Assembly (NCBI GenBank): GCA_024235915.1 | Contig: JACKLO010000008.1 | Span: forward strand, 310,001-374,000 | Length of the DNA stretch: 64,000 nucleotides | Reading direction: 5' to 3' | DNA from: Burkholderiaceae bacterium | Lineage (GTDB): Bacteria > Pseudomonadota > Gammaproteobacteria > Burkholderiales > Burkholderiaceae_C | Shown here: piece by piece, positions 35,248-43,931 of the stretch | Position numbering within the stretch: the stretch's first letter is position 1 | Layout of the letters: the number at the start of each line of letters is the position of its first letter | Translations under genes and position numbers: made by a program | Notes under the pieces: generated by a model | Told to the model about the DNA's origin: nothing | The model's input: the letters and a program-made list of their open reading frames with translations, nothing else | Database searches by the model: none

Positions 35248-36198
35248 ATGAGCAACACGCCCCACGCCCGCGTCCTGATCCTTGGCTCCGGCCCAGCCGG
35301 CTGGACTGCCGCCGTCTACGCCGCGCGCGCCAACCTGCAGCCCACCCTCATCACCGGCCTGGCCACCGGGGGCCAACTCATGACGACCACCGAGGTCGAC
35401 AACTGGCCGGCCGACGTCGCCGGCGTGATGGGCCCGGACCTGATGCAGCGCTTCCAGCAGCACGCCGAGCGCTTCAACACGAACGTGGTCTACGACCACA
35501 TCAACGCGGTGGATCTGTCCAAGCGCCCGTTCACGCTCACCGGCGACAGCGGCAGCTACACCTGCGACACCCTGGTGATCGCCACCGGCGCCAGCGCCAA
35601 GTACCTGGGCCTGCCCAGCGAAGAGGCCTTCATGGGCAAGGGCGTCAGCGGCTGCGCCACCTGTGACGGCTTCTTCTACCGCGACCAGGCCGTGTGCGTG
35701 GTCGGTGGCGGCAACACCGCCGTCGAGGAAGCGCTGTACCTGTCCAACATCGCCAGCGAGGTGCACCTGATCCACCGCCGCGACAAGTTCCGTGCCGAGG
35801 CCATCATGGTCGACAAGGTGATGGCCAAGGTCGAGGCCGGCAAGATGAAGCTGCACCTGTTCCAGACCCTGGACGAGGTGCTGGGTGACGCCAGCGGCGT
35901 GACCGGCGTGCGCATCAAGTCCACCCAGGACGGCAGCACCACCGACCTGGCCGTCAACGGCTGTTTCATCGCCATCGGCCACCAGCCCAACACCGACATC
36001 TTCAAGGGCCAGCTGGAGATGAAGGACGGCTACATCGTGACGAAGACCGGGCTGGACGGCTTTGCCACCATGACCAGCGTGCCCGGCGTTTTTGCCGCCG
36101 GCGACGTGCAGGACCACGTCTACCGCCAGGCCATCACCAGCGCCGGCACGGGCTGCATGGCGGCGCTGGACGCCCAGCGTTTCCTGGAACAAGGGTAA
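35248..36198 (+). CDS. trxB: Thioredoxin-disulfide reductase
   Basis: A 316-residue NADPH-dependent flavoenzyme that keeps thioredoxin reduced. It has the FAD loop GSGPAGWTAAVYAAR, the redox pair Cys136-Cys139 in SGCATCDG, the NADPH loop GGGNTAVEEAL and the FAD-closing motif FAAGDVQDHVYRQA. The ATG at 35248 (MSNTPHARV) is preferred to an in-frame TTG at 35230; neither has a strong ribosome-binding site. Confidence 0.96.
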   Translation: MSNTPHARVLILGSGPAGWTAAVYAARANLQPTLITGLATGGQLMTTTEVDNWPADVAGVMGPDLMQRFQQHAERFNTNVVYDHINAVDLSKRPFTLTGDSGSYTCDTLVIATGASAKYLGLPSEEAFMGKGVSGCATCDGFFYRDQAVCVVGGGNTAVEEALYLSNIASEVHLIHRRDKFRAEAIMVDKVMAKVEAGKMKLHLFQTLDEVLGDASGVTGVRIKSTQDGSTTDLAVNGCFIAIGHQPNTDIFKGQLEMKDGYIVTKTGLDGFATMTSVPGVFAAGDVQDHVYRQAITSAGTGCMAALDAQRFLEQG

Positions 36199-36364
36199 GT
36201 GCTAGAATAGTGGGCTTTGCCGCGATGAAGCGGCTCGGACGGCCTTGCGGCCGCCCACGGGCTACCGCCACCCGGTCCTGGCGAGGTCAAGCCGTCACCC
36301 ACCGTGATCGCGACCGGTTCGTGAGCCGATCCGGTGCCGGCTGTACATAGGAAAGAGTGACCCC
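36182..36364 (+). promoter_or_regulatory. rpmB-rpmG promoter and long 5' leader
   Basis: An extended -10 (TG-C-TAGAAT at 36201-36209) overlaps the end of trxB, with TTCCTG (36182-36187) as -35 at 16-base spacing. Transcription from here would give a leader of about 150 nt before rpmB, rich in short inverted repeats (for example GGCC-TTGC-GGCC near 36242-36253). It contains no ORF of interest. Confidence 0.55.
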
Positions 36365-36598
36365 ATGTCACGCGTCTGTGAAGTCACGGGCAAGCGCCCG
36401 ATGGTTGGGAACAACGTGTCCCACGCCAACAACAAGACCAAGCGCCGGTTCCTGCCGAACCTGCAATACCGCCGTTTCTGGGTCGAGAGCGAGAACCGCT
36501 TCGTGCGCCTGCGCGTCACGAACGCGGCCCTGCGCCTGATCGACAAGAAGGGCATCGACGTCGTCCTGGCCGACCTGCGCAAGCGCGGCGAAGCCTGA
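36365..36598 (+). CDS. rpmB: 50S ribosomal protein L28
   Basis: A 77-residue large-subunit protein. The start MSRVCEVTGKRPMVGNNVSH and the core KTKRRFLPNLQYRRFW are the L28 signatures. GGAAAGAG lies eight bases before the start. It is co-transcribed with rpmG after 23 bases, the standard arrangement. Confidence 0.98.
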   Translation: MSRVCEVTGKRPMVGNNVSHANNKTKRRFLPNLQYRRFWVESENRFVRLRVTNAALRLIDKKGIDVVLADLRKRGEA

Positions 36599-36621
36599 AG
36601 AAACGGTAGAAGGAGCGCACC

Positions 36622-36792
36622 ATGGCCACCAAAGGCGGACGCGAGAAGATCAAGCTGGAATCCACGGCCGGTACCGGCCATTTCTACACCACCAGCAAGA
36701 ACAAGAAGACCACGCCCGAGAAGCTCGAATTCCTGAAGTTCGACCCGAAGGCGCGCAAGCACGTGCTGTACAAGGAAACCAAGCTGAAGTGA
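36622..36792 (+). CDS. rpmG: 50S ribosomal protein L33
   Basis: A 56-residue protein beginning MATKGGREKIKLES with the L33 core FYTTSKNKKTTPEKLEF and the end KHVLYKETKLK. It lacks the CxxC pairs of zinc-binding L33, so it is the zinc-independent form. GAAGGAG lies six bases upstream of the start. A terminator follows 24 bases after the stop. Confidence 0.97.
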   Translation: MATKGGREKIKLESTAGTGHFYTTSKNKKTTPEKLEFLKFDPKARKHVLYKETKLK

Positions 36793-36815
36793 TCCTTCCG
36801 GATCGCTGACGGTTG

Positions 36816-36839
36816 AAGGGGCGCTGCGGCGCCCCTTTT
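36816..36839 (+). terminator. Intrinsic terminator after rpmG
   Basis: GGGGCGC (36818-36824) pairs with GCGCCCC (36829-36835) around a 4-nt loop, with TTTT directly after. It ends the rpmB-rpmG transcript. Confidence 0.85.
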
Positions 36840-36924
36840 CGCTTTCTGAAACTGGACATCGGGCCCGGCCAACGCTGCGACACATCGTCGGCCACCCCCA
36901 TGCATCCGGCCCACAGGAACGACA

Positions 36925-36944
36925 ACGGGGCCCGAAGGCCCCGT
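36925..36944 (-). terminator. Hairpin after the desaturase gene
   Basis: An 8-bp stem (ACGGGGCC with GGCCCCGT) closed by a tetraloop that reads TTCG on the minus strand, which gives a very stable hairpin. It lies about 40 bases past the desaturase stop. The T-tract (TTGTCGTT) is imperfect. Confidence 0.6.
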
Positions 36945-36983
36945 GCCATGCCGCCAACCCGGAGGCCGGGTTGCGCGCTGTCG

Positions 36984-38207
36984 TCAGGCGTGCGCCGCGC
37001 GCAGTTGCATCGAGAAACTCTGCAGCGCGGCGATGCCGCTGTCCTCGGCCCGTTTGCACCAGGCCTGCAGGTCGGCCACCAGTTGCTCGGCGCTGACATT
37101 GGTTCGCGTCCACAGTTGCCGCAGTTCCTCGCGCATGGCCACCAGCTTGGCCAGCTGCGGGCTGGCGCCCAGCGCCTGCTGCAGCTGCGGCTTGACCTGC
37201 TGCGGGATCTTGTCGTCGTCCCGGTGCAGCCAGGCCTTGGCCGCCAGCAGCGGCTTCCATTGCGCGCTGTTCTGCGCGCCCTGCGCCTTCAGGTGGGCCA
37301 GCTCCGCTGCCACGACGGACTTCACACCCTTGGCGTAGTTCGCCATCACCTCGTAGCGGTTGGCGATCAGCGCCTCCAGCGTCTTGCCGTCAGGCTGCGC
37401 CTTCAGGTCGCCCATGGCCAGCTTCGGCGGCATCCGGCGCACCTTGGCCCAGCCCACCATTTCCATCAGGCGGATGTAGCCCCAGCCGATGTCGAACTCG
37501 TAGGGCTTCACCGACAGCTTGGCCGACGTCGGGTAGGTGTGGTGGTTGTTGTGCAGTTCCTCGCCACCGATGATGAAGCCGATGGGCGAGATGTTGGTCG
37601 ACGCATCCACCGCCTCGAAGTTGCGGTAGCCCCACCAGTGGCCCAGGCCGTTGATGATGCCGGCGGCCGTGACCGGGATCCACACCATCTGCACCGCCCA
37701 CACGGCGGCACCGGCGGCACCGAACAAGGCCAGGTTGATGATCATCATCAAGCCCACGCCCTGCCAGCTGAAGCGGGTGTAGAGGTTGCGTTCCAGCCAG
37801 TCGTCCGGGGTGTTGTGGCCGTACTTGTCCAGCGTCTCCTGCACCTTGGCCTCGGCCCGGTAGAGCTCGCTGCCGGTCAGCAGCACGGTCTTGATGCCGC
37901 GCGTCACCGGGCTGTGCGGGTCGTCCACGGTCTCGCACTTGGCGTGGTGCTTGCGGTGGATGGCCACCCACTCCTTGGTCACCATGCCGGTGCTCAGCCA
38001 CAACCAGAAGCGGAAGAAGTGCGACGGGACGGGGCCGAGCTCCAACGCGCGATGCGCCTGCGCGCGGTGCAGGAAGATCGTGACCGCGGCGATCGTGATG
38101 TGCGTCGTGGCCAGGGTGTAGAGCACCATCTGCCACCCGCTGGCACCGGTGGCGCCATGGGCCAGCCACTGCACCAGGGCGTCGTGCACCGTCGTCAAGA
38201 AATCCAT
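36984..38207 (-). CDS. Membrane fatty acid desaturase (acyl-CoA/acyl-lipid delta-9 type)
   Basis: A 407-residue di-iron desaturase with the three histidine boxes HRAQAH (47-52), HRKHH (84-88) and HNNHH (219-223) between membrane helices. It introduces a double bond into membrane-bound acyl chains, and so adjusts fluidity. The C-terminal 130 residues or so, beyond the catalytic domain, are charged and helical and are common in the betaproteobacterial form. It is monocistronic between two hairpins. Confidence 0.92.
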   Translation of the reverse strand: MDFLTTVHDALVQWLAHGATGASGWQMVLYTLATTHITIAAVTIFLHRAQAHRALELGPVPSHFFRFWLWLSTGMVTKEWVAIHRKHHAKCETVDDPHSPVTRGIKTVLLTGSELYRAEAKVQETLDKYGHNTPDDWLERNLYTRFSWQGVGLMMIINLALFGAAGAAVWAVQMVWIPVTAAGIINGLGHWWGYRNFEAVDASTNISPIGFIIGGEELHNNHHTYPTSAKLSVKPYEFDIGWGYIRLMEMVGWAKVRRMPPKLAMGDLKAQPDGKTLEALIANRYEVMANYAKGVKSVVAAELAHLKAQGAQNSAQWKPLLAAKAWLHRDDDKIPQQVKPQLQQALGASPQLAKLVAMREELRQLWTRTNVSAEQLVADLQAWCKRAEDSGIAALQSFSMQLRAAHA

Positions 38208-38246
38208 CCGGCAAACCTTCCCGCCCGAACCGTGGGCAACGGCTGA

Positions 38247-38252
38247 ATTGTA
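38247..38252 (-). promoter_or_regulatory. Possible -10 of the desaturase gene
   Basis: TACAAT on the minus strand, about 40 bases upstream of the start codon. No good -35 is seen at 16-18 bases, so activation by a regulator is possible. Confidence 0.35.
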
Positions 38253-38316
38253 GGCGACCGCCTCCGCCGTTCACCGCGGAAACTACGGATGAAAGGCCGA
38301 GCAATCTGCCTGCATC

Positions 38317-38334
38317 TGCCGCCAACTGGCGGCA
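38317..38334 (-). terminator. Inverted repeat after rsmB
   Basis: TGCCGCCA and TGGCGGCA with a 2-base centre, three bases past the rsmB stop on the minus strand. A strong hairpin, but no T-tract follows, so it may protect the mRNA end or act as a Rho-dependent boundary. Confidence 0.45.
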
Positions 38335-38336
38335 AA

Positions 38337-39620
38337 TCAACGGCGTTGCCAGGCCATGGCGAAGAACCCGTCGGTGCCGTGGCGGTGCGGCCAGAGGCGC
38401 AGCGCGTCGCCGTCCACCAGCGTGTCGGCGGCTTCGACATGCGCCTTGGCCAGCAGTTCCGCGGCCGGCAGGCGGTCGAACTCGCGGCCATGCGCCGCCT
38501 CGAAGGCGTCGGCCACGTCCTCGTTCTCGGCCCGCAGCAGGCTGCAGGTGGCATAGACCAGCCGCCCGCCCGGCGCCACCAGGCGCGCGGCCGAGGCCAG
38601 GATGGCCTGCTGGCGCTGCTGAAGCTCGGCCACATCGGCGGGCGACTGGCGCCACTTCAGGTCCGGGTTTCGCCGGATCGTGCCGAGGCCGGAACAGGGC
38701 GCGTCCACCAGCACGCGCTGGATCTTGCCGGCCAGGCGCTTGACGCGGTCATCCCGCTCGTGGGCGATCTGTGCTGGGTAGACGTTGGACAGGCCGCTGC
38801 GCGCAAGCCGTGGCTTCAGCGCCGCCAGCCGGTGGCCGGACACGTCGAAGGCATACAGCCGCCCGGTGTTGCGCATGGATGCGCCCAACGCCAACGTCTT
38901 ACCGCCGGCGCCGGCGCAGAAGTCGACGACCATCTCGCCGCGGTGGGCGTCGGTCAGCAGGGCCAGCAGTTGGCTGCCCTCGTCCTGCACCTCGATGCTG
39001 CCTTCCTGGAACAACGGCAACTGGGTGAGCGCCGGTTTGCCCTGGACGCGCAGGCCCCAGGGCGAGTACGGCGTCGGCTCGGCCGCGATGCCGGCATCGG
39101 CAAGCTGGCGCTGGGCGTCGTCGCGCTTCATCTTCAGCGCGTTGACGCGCAGGTCCATCGGCGCCGGCTGGTCCAGCGCTGCAGCCAGCGGCCAGAACTC
39201 GCGGTCCAGTGCCGCCTGCAGCGCTTCGGCCAGCCACTCGGGCAGCAGGTGGCGCAACGCCGCGGGCAGGTTGTCCGGCTTCACCGCCTGGGCGCGGGCC
39301 AGCCAGGCCAGTTCGTCGGGCGTCAGCGCGGCACGCAGAAACGCGTCGTTGCCCTGCCAACCCAGGATGGCCAGGCGGCGCATCAGCGGCACCTTCAGCG
39401 CGTTGGGCTTCTTGTCGCCGCCCAGCGCCGCCAGGTGTTCGAACAAGGGCTTGCGCCGCAGCACGGCGTAGGTGGTCTCGGCCAACGTGTGGCGCTCCCG
39501 CGGCCCCAGCTTGCGGTGCTGGCGGAAGAAGGCCGACACCACGCTGTCCGCCGGCTGATCCAGCCGCAACACCGCGCGCAGCAGCTCGGTCGTCAGGTCG
39601 AGCAAGGCATTCGGGTGCAT
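38337..39620 (-). CDS. rsmB: RsmB/NOP-family rRNA (cytosine-5) methyltransferase
   Basis: A 427-residue SAM-dependent RNA methyltransferase. It has an N-terminal NusB-like helical part and the SAM loop DFCAGAGGKTLALG. The catalytic pair of cysteines lies in DAPCSGLG (motif IV) and YATCSLLRAENE (motif VI). The family member that methylates C967 of 16S rRNA is RsmB; the exact target here is inferred. The start at 39620 overlaps the purN stop by one base (TGATG). Confidence 0.88.
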   Translation of the reverse strand: MHPNALLDLTTELLRAVLRLDQPADSVVSAFFRQHRKLGPRERHTLAETTYAVLRRKPLFEHLAALGGDKKPNALKVPLMRRLAILGWQGNDAFLRAALTPDELAWLARAQAVKPDNLPAALRHLLPEWLAEALQAALDREFWPLAAALDQPAPMDLRVNALKMKRDDAQRQLADAGIAAEPTPYSPWGLRVQGKPALTQLPLFQEGSIEVQDEGSQLLALLTDAHRGEMVVDFCAGAGGKTLALGASMRNTGRLYAFDVSGHRLAALKPRLARSGLSNVYPAQIAHERDDRVKRLAGKIQRVLVDAPCSGLGTIRRNPDLKWRQSPADVAELQQRQQAILASAARLVAPGGRLVYATCSLLRAENEDVADAFEAAHGREFDRLPAAELLAKAHVEAADTLVDGDALRLWPHRHGTDGFFAMAWQRR

Positions 39621-40258
39621 CAGGGCTCCTCGCAGAACAGGTGCTGGGGTGCGCCGTCGAGTTGCGTGACGCGCTGACCGTCGACGCGCAGCCGGCCCTG
39701 CACGGCCCAGCGAAGCGCCAGCGGATACAGCTGGTGTTCGGCCACGAGCACACGATCGGCCAGGGATTCCGGTGTGTCGCTGGTGCGCACCGGCACCACG
39801 GCCTGGGCAATCACCGGGCCATGGTCGAGCGTCGGCGTCACGAAGTGCACGGTGGCGCCGGCCACGGCACAGCCGGCCTCGAGCGCGCGCCGGTGCGTGT
39901 GCAGCCCCGGGAACGACGGCAGCAGCGAAGGGTGGATGTTCAGCAGCCTGCCCGCGTAGCGGTGCACGAAGGCATCCCCCAGGATGCGCATGAACCCGGC
40001 CAGGACCACCCAATCCGGCTGGTGGGCATCAATGGCCGCCGCCAGCGCCTCGTCGAAGGCCTCGCGAGACGTCTGGGCGCGGTGGTCGACCACCGCCGTG
40101 CCAATGCCCTGCCCTTGCGCCCAGCTCAGGCCGGCGGCGTCCGCCTTGTGGCTGATCACGGCCACGACCCGGGCGGGCCAGTCTTCGGCCTGACATTGGC
40201 GGACGATGGCCTCGAGGTTGGACCCCCGGCCGCTGATGAGGACGACGATGCGCTGCAT
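39620..40258 (-). CDS. purN: Phosphoribosylglycinamide formyltransferase
   Basis: Transfers a formyl group from 10-formyl-THF to GAR in purine synthesis. The 212 residues show the phosphate loop ISGRGSNLEA, the catalytic Asn-His of LLNIHPSLLPSFPG and the Asp of TPTLDHGPVIAQ. MQRIVVLISG at 40258 is the start; the open frame upstream is antisense to trpS. It is coupled to rsmB and divergent from trpS. Confidence 0.96.
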   Translation of the reverse strand: MQRIVVLISGRGSNLEAIVRQCQAEDWPARVVAVISHKADAAGLSWAQGQGIGTAVVDHRAQTSREAFDEALAAAIDAHQPDWVVLAGFMRILGDAFVHRYAGRLLNIHPSLLPSFPGLHTHRRALEAGCAVAGATVHFVTPTLDHGPVIAQAVVPVRTSDTPESLADRVLVAEHQLYPLALRWAVQGRLRVDGQRVTQLDGAPQHLFCEEP

Positions 40259-40336
40259 GGCTTGGACGCTGAAGGGCCGCGAGTGTACGTCTGAGAGAAT
40301 CGGCGCTTCCCGAAAACAAGCCCCGCCGCCAGCACC

Positions 40337-41548
40337 ATGCGATCCCGCGTCCTCTCCGGCATGCGCCCCACCGGCGCCCTGCACCTCGGCCATTACCACG
40401 GCGCCCTGAAGAACTGGGTCAAGCTGCAGCAGGACTACGACTGCTTCTACTTCGTGGCCGACTGGCACGCGCTGACCACGCACTACGAAGAGCGCGACGT
40501 GATGGAGCGCTACGTGTATGACATGGTGATCGACTGGATCGCCGCCGGGCTGGACCCGGACCAGTCCACCATCTTCATCCAGAGTCGCCTGCCCGAGCAC
40601 GCCGAACTGTTCACGCTGCTGGCCATGGGCACGCCGCTGGGCTGGCTCGAACGTGTGCCGACGTACAAGGACCAGATCGAGAAGCTCAAGGACCGCGACC
40701 TGGCCACCTATGGCTTCCTGGGCTACCCGCTGCTGCAGGCCGCCGACATCCTGATCTACAAGGCGGCCTATGTGCCGGTGGGCGAGGACCAGGCCTCGCA
40801 CGTGGAACTCACGCGCGAGGTGGCGCGCCGCTTCAACCACCTCTACGGCCGCCACAAGGATTTCGACACCCGCGTGGCTGCCGCGCTGGCGCGCCTGCCC
40901 AAGGACGACCAGCGCTACCTGGAGAAGCAGCGCAAGGCCTTCGGCGAAACCGGCAGCGCCGAGGCCCTGGCCAAGGGCGAAGGCCTGCTGAAGAAGGCCG
41001 CCTCGAGCATTGAAGGCTGGGCCGAGGCCGACACCGAGACCTTGCTGGGCCACCTGCGCGGCACCGGCCAGACGGTGCTGCCCGAGCCGCAGGCGCTGCA
41101 CACCGAAGTGACCAAGCTGCCTGGCCTCGACGGCTCGAAGATGAGCAAGAGCTACGGCAACGCCATCGCCATGCGCGAGGAACCGGCCGTGGTCAGGCAG
41201 AAGGTGCAGAAGATGCCCACCGACCCGCAGCGGGTGCGCCGGACCGACCCCGGCGACCCGGCGCGCTGCCCGGTCTGGCAGTTCCATCAGGTCTACAGCG
41301 ACGCCGAGACCAAGGATTGGGTGGTCAAGGGCTGCACTACGGCCGGCATCGGCTGCCTGGACTGCAAGCAGCCGGTGATCGACGGCATCCTGAAGCAGCA
41401 GCAGCCCTGGCGCGACCGGGCCGAGCAATACCTGGCCAACCCGAAGCAGGTGCACTGGATCGTCGAGATGGGCACCGAACGTGCGCGCACGGTGGCGCGC
41501 CAGACCATGCGTGACGTGCGTGACGCGATGGGTCTGAACTACGCCTGA
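40337..41548 (+). CDS. trpS: Tryptophan--tRNA ligase, long form
   Basis: Class Ic synthetase with the HIGH-type motif LHLGHYHGALKNW and KMSKS in DGSKMSKSYGN. The 403 residues exceed the usual 330-350. Extra sequence lies before the KMSKS loop (about 195-255) and after it. Such a longer TrpRS is frequent in Burkholderiales. CysxxCys in GCLDCKQP (near residues 339-342) may bind metal. It is divergent from purN. Confidence 0.95.
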   Translation: MRSRVLSGMRPTGALHLGHYHGALKNWVKLQQDYDCFYFVADWHALTTHYEERDVMERYVYDMVIDWIAAGLDPDQSTIFIQSRLPEHAELFTLLAMGTPLGWLERVPTYKDQIEKLKDRDLATYGFLGYPLLQAADILIYKAAYVPVGEDQASHVELTREVARRFNHLYGRHKDFDTRVAAALARLPKDDQRYLEKQRKAFGETGSAEALAKGEGLLKKAASSIEGWAEADTETLLGHLRGTGQTVLPEPQALHTEVTKLPGLDGSKMSKSYGNAIAMREEPAVVRQKVQKMPTDPQRVRRTDPGDPARCPVWQFHQVYSDAETKDWVVKGCTTAGIGCLDCKQPVIDGILKQQQPWRDRAEQYLANPKQVHWIVEMGTERARTVARQTMRDVRDAMGLNYA

Positions 41549-41580
41549 ACGATGCCTGAGCTTCGCCCGAGGTGCCCGCG

Positions 41581-42246
41581 ATGACCCCGTTGCAGACCAT
41601 CGAACTCCACACCGGTGATGCCCCGCGCGCCAGCATCGTGATACTGCACGGCCTCGGCGCCGACGGCACCGACTTCCTGTCGCTGGCCGACGAACTGGAC
41701 CTGGCTGCGGTGGGCCCGCTGCGCTGGATCTTTCCGCGCGCGCCGGTGATGCCGGTGACGATCAACAACGGCTACGCCATGCGGGCCTGGTACGACATCC
41801 TGGGCACCGACCTCGTGCGGCGCGAGGACGAAGCGGGCCTGCGCGCCTCCATCGCCGCGGTGCACGCCCTGCTGGATCGCGAGGTGTCGCGCGGCGTGGC
41901 ACCCCAGCGCATCGTCCTGGCCGGGTTCTCCCAAGGCTGCGCCATCACCTTGGGTGCCGGCCTGCGCTACCCGCAGCGGCTGGCCGGCTTGGCGGGCCTG
42001 TCAGGCTACCTGCCGCTGGCCGCCAGCACGGCAGCCGAGCGCCATGGCGCCAACCGCACCACCCCCGTGTTCCTGGCCCATGGGCAGCGCGACCCGGTGG
42101 TGACCTTGGCGCGCGGCGAAGCCGCGCGCGACCTGCTGGTGGCGGACCAGCAGCCGCTGCAATGGCACACCTACCCGATGGAACATTCGGTGTGCATGGA
42201 AGAACTGCGCGACCTGCAGCAATGGCTGCTACAGGTGCTGGCCTGA
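41581..42246 (+). CDS. Phospholipase/carboxylesterase-family alpha/beta hydrolase
   Basis: A 221-residue serine hydrolase. ILHGLGADGTDF forms the oxyanion side, GFSQGC holds the nucleophile, HGQRDPVV the Asp and EHSVCMEE the His. This matches bacterial carboxylesterase/acyl-protein thioesterase-like enzymes; the physiological substrate is unknown. An in-frame GTG three codons upstream is a less likely start. It follows trpS by 32 bases. Confidence 0.9.
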   Translation: MTPLQTIELHTGDAPRASIVILHGLGADGTDFLSLADELDLAAVGPLRWIFPRAPVMPVTINNGYAMRAWYDILGTDLVRREDEAGLRASIAAVHALLDREVSRGVAPQRIVLAGFSQGCAITLGAGLRYPQRLAGLAGLSGYLPLAASTAAERHGANRTTPVFLAHGQRDPVVTLARGEAARDLLVADQQPLQWHTYPMEHSVCMEELRDLQQWLLQVLA

Positions 42247-42278
42247 AGGACTGAGCCACTGCCCAGCCCGGGCCGCCA

Positions 42279-43319
42279 TCAACCGGCCACCTGGACCCGG
42301 TTGCGGCCGCCATGCTTGGCGGCGTACAGCGCACGGTCGGCGCGTTCGAACCAGGCATCCGCCGCCTCACCTGGCCGTCGTGCGGCCACGCCCAGCGACA
42401 CCGTGATCTGGCCCACCTGCCCGCCGTCTCGGCGGCGGATGCGACTGCCGGCCACCGTCAGGCGGATGCGTTCGGCCAGTTGTGCCGCATGGGCCAGCGA
42501 CGCCGGCACCATGATGGCAAACTCCTCGCCGCCAACACGGGCCACGAGCTGACTCTCGTCCAGGCAGGCCTGCAGTCCACGCGCCACGCTGCGCAGGACC
42601 TGGTCGCCGAACAGGTGGCCGTAGCTGTCGTTGACTTTCTTGAAGTGGTCGATGTCGGTCAGCACCAGGCAGTGCGTGGCACTGTCGTCCCGCAGGCAGG
42701 CCGCCATGCGGCGCTCGAAACTGCGGCGGTTCGGCAGCCCCGTGAGCGCATCGGAATCGGCCATGTCGTGCACATGGGCCAGTTCGGCGCGCAGGCGGTC
42801 GGCCTCACGGTGCGCCGTTTCCAGGCGTTGCTGCAGTTCGGCAATGGACGCCTGCATGGCACGCGTGTCGTCCTGCATCGCCAGGTAATGCGAGGGATCG
42901 GCCGCCTGGCCTGTGCCCACGGCATCGGCCCAGCGCCCGAGGGCATCGCCGAACTGGTGGGTGCGGCTGGCCGTGGCCGCAACGGCGCCACCCACCTGCT
43001 CCAGCAGGTGCTGCATGCCCGAGGAGACTTCACGTGCTGCCCGCTCCTCGCGTGCCAGCACGTGGTCGTGGAACAACCGGGCCGAGGCCGCGTCGTCGAC
43101 GCCGCCTTCGGACAGCCGTTGCTCCAGCGCGCCGCTGAGGCCCGGGTTGCGGCCGGAGACATGTTCGTACCAGACGGTGTAGGTCACCGGATCAGGCCGT
43201 GCCGGTTGCTTCGTCATGGCCTGGACGGTCAGGCGCAGGTACTCCGCCGCCCGCTCGGGCGTATCGACGTACCGGCTGCTCAGGGGCGCCATGGGATGCG
43301 GTGCTGTCATGCCACTCAT
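42279..43319 (-). CDS. Diguanylate cyclase (GGDEF domain)
   Basis: A 346-residue protein that should make cyclic di-GMP. The N-terminal 185 residues are helical, probably cytoplasmic, with a coiled coil (about 155-185) that signals to the cyclase. The GGDEF domain starts at DALTGLPNRRSF and has an intact active site GGEEF (263-267). The position of the inhibitory RxxD site reads DESQ (254-257), so product inhibition is probably absent. The sensory input is unknown. The start MSGMTAPHP at 43319 lies after an A/T-rich stretch that may hold the promoter. Confidence 0.92.
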   Translation of the reverse strand: MSGMTAPHPMAPLSSRYVDTPERAAEYLRLTVQAMTKQPARPDPVTYTVWYEHVSGRNPGLSGALEQRLSEGGVDDAASARLFHDHVLAREERAAREVSSGMQHLLEQVGGAVAATASRTHQFGDALGRWADAVGTGQAADPSHYLAMQDDTRAMQASIAELQQRLETAHREADRLRAELAHVHDMADSDALTGLPNRRSFERRMAACLRDDSATHCLVLTDIDHFKKVNDSYGHLFGDQVLRSVARGLQACLDESQLVARVGGEEFAIMVPASLAHAAQLAERIRLTVAGSRIRRRDGGQVGQITVSLGVAARRPGEAADAWFERADRALYAAKHGGRNRVQVAG

Positions 43320-43475
43320 TTTCGGCAACGATTGAATATTTATGATGCACTCATCCCCGGAGGTGGTGAATCCATCACACCGTAGCGGTGGGCAGGCGCA
43401 CTTCCAGTGCCGACGTTGCGACAACACCCCCGCGACCTGCCTTGGGGCTCGCGTGCCGCTATGCTCAGCGCCCCC

Positions 43476-43931
43476 ATGGCCGGCATCCACATCACCGACA
43501 TCGAGAGCGCCATCAACCACTGGCGTGCCCGCTCACCCTCTCCCGACGGTATCACCGCCTGCCCGCAGGTGCTGGCACTGGCCGAGGTCTATGCCTTGAT
43601 GGTGTACTACCGGCAGCCGGAAGCCGACGAAACCACGATGCCCGAGACCGCGCGTCAGGCTTGGCTGGACTGGTATGCGACCACCCCCGATGCGCCCTGC
43701 ATCGCGATCTGTTCCACCAGCCAGGGCGATGCGCTCTGCAAAGGCTGCGGGCGCAGCTTCGAGGAAGTGCAGCACTGGACGGCGATGTCGCCGGCCGAGA
43801 AGCGCCGCGTCTGGCGGCGCATCACGGCGGAAGGCACGGCCTGGCGCTTCAACCGCTACGCTGAACGCGCCCGTCTGGCCGATGGCCAGGATCATCCCGA
43901 CCCCGCACGCTTTGCCACGTCGCCGCGATGA
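43476..43931 (+). CDS. DUF3717-DUF1289 fusion protein
   Basis: A 151-residue protein of two small domains. Residues 1-65 (HITDIESAINHWRAR, ALAEVYALMVYY) match DUF3717. Residues 70-115 (PCIAICSTSQGDALCKGCGR, then W, then the basic helix AEKRRVWRRI) match DUF1289, a four-Cys probable metal-binding module also found near Fe-S proteins. No enzyme residues are visible. The ATG at 43476 is chosen; 43461 is also open. It overlaps the MATE gene by four bases. Confidence 0.8.
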   Translation: MAGIHITDIESAINHWRARSPSPDGITACPQVLALAEVYALMVYYRQPEADETTMPETARQAWLDWYATTPDAPCIAICSTSQGDALCKGCGRSFEEVQHWTAMSPAEKRRVWRRITAEGTAWRFNRYAERARLADGQDHPDPARFATSPR

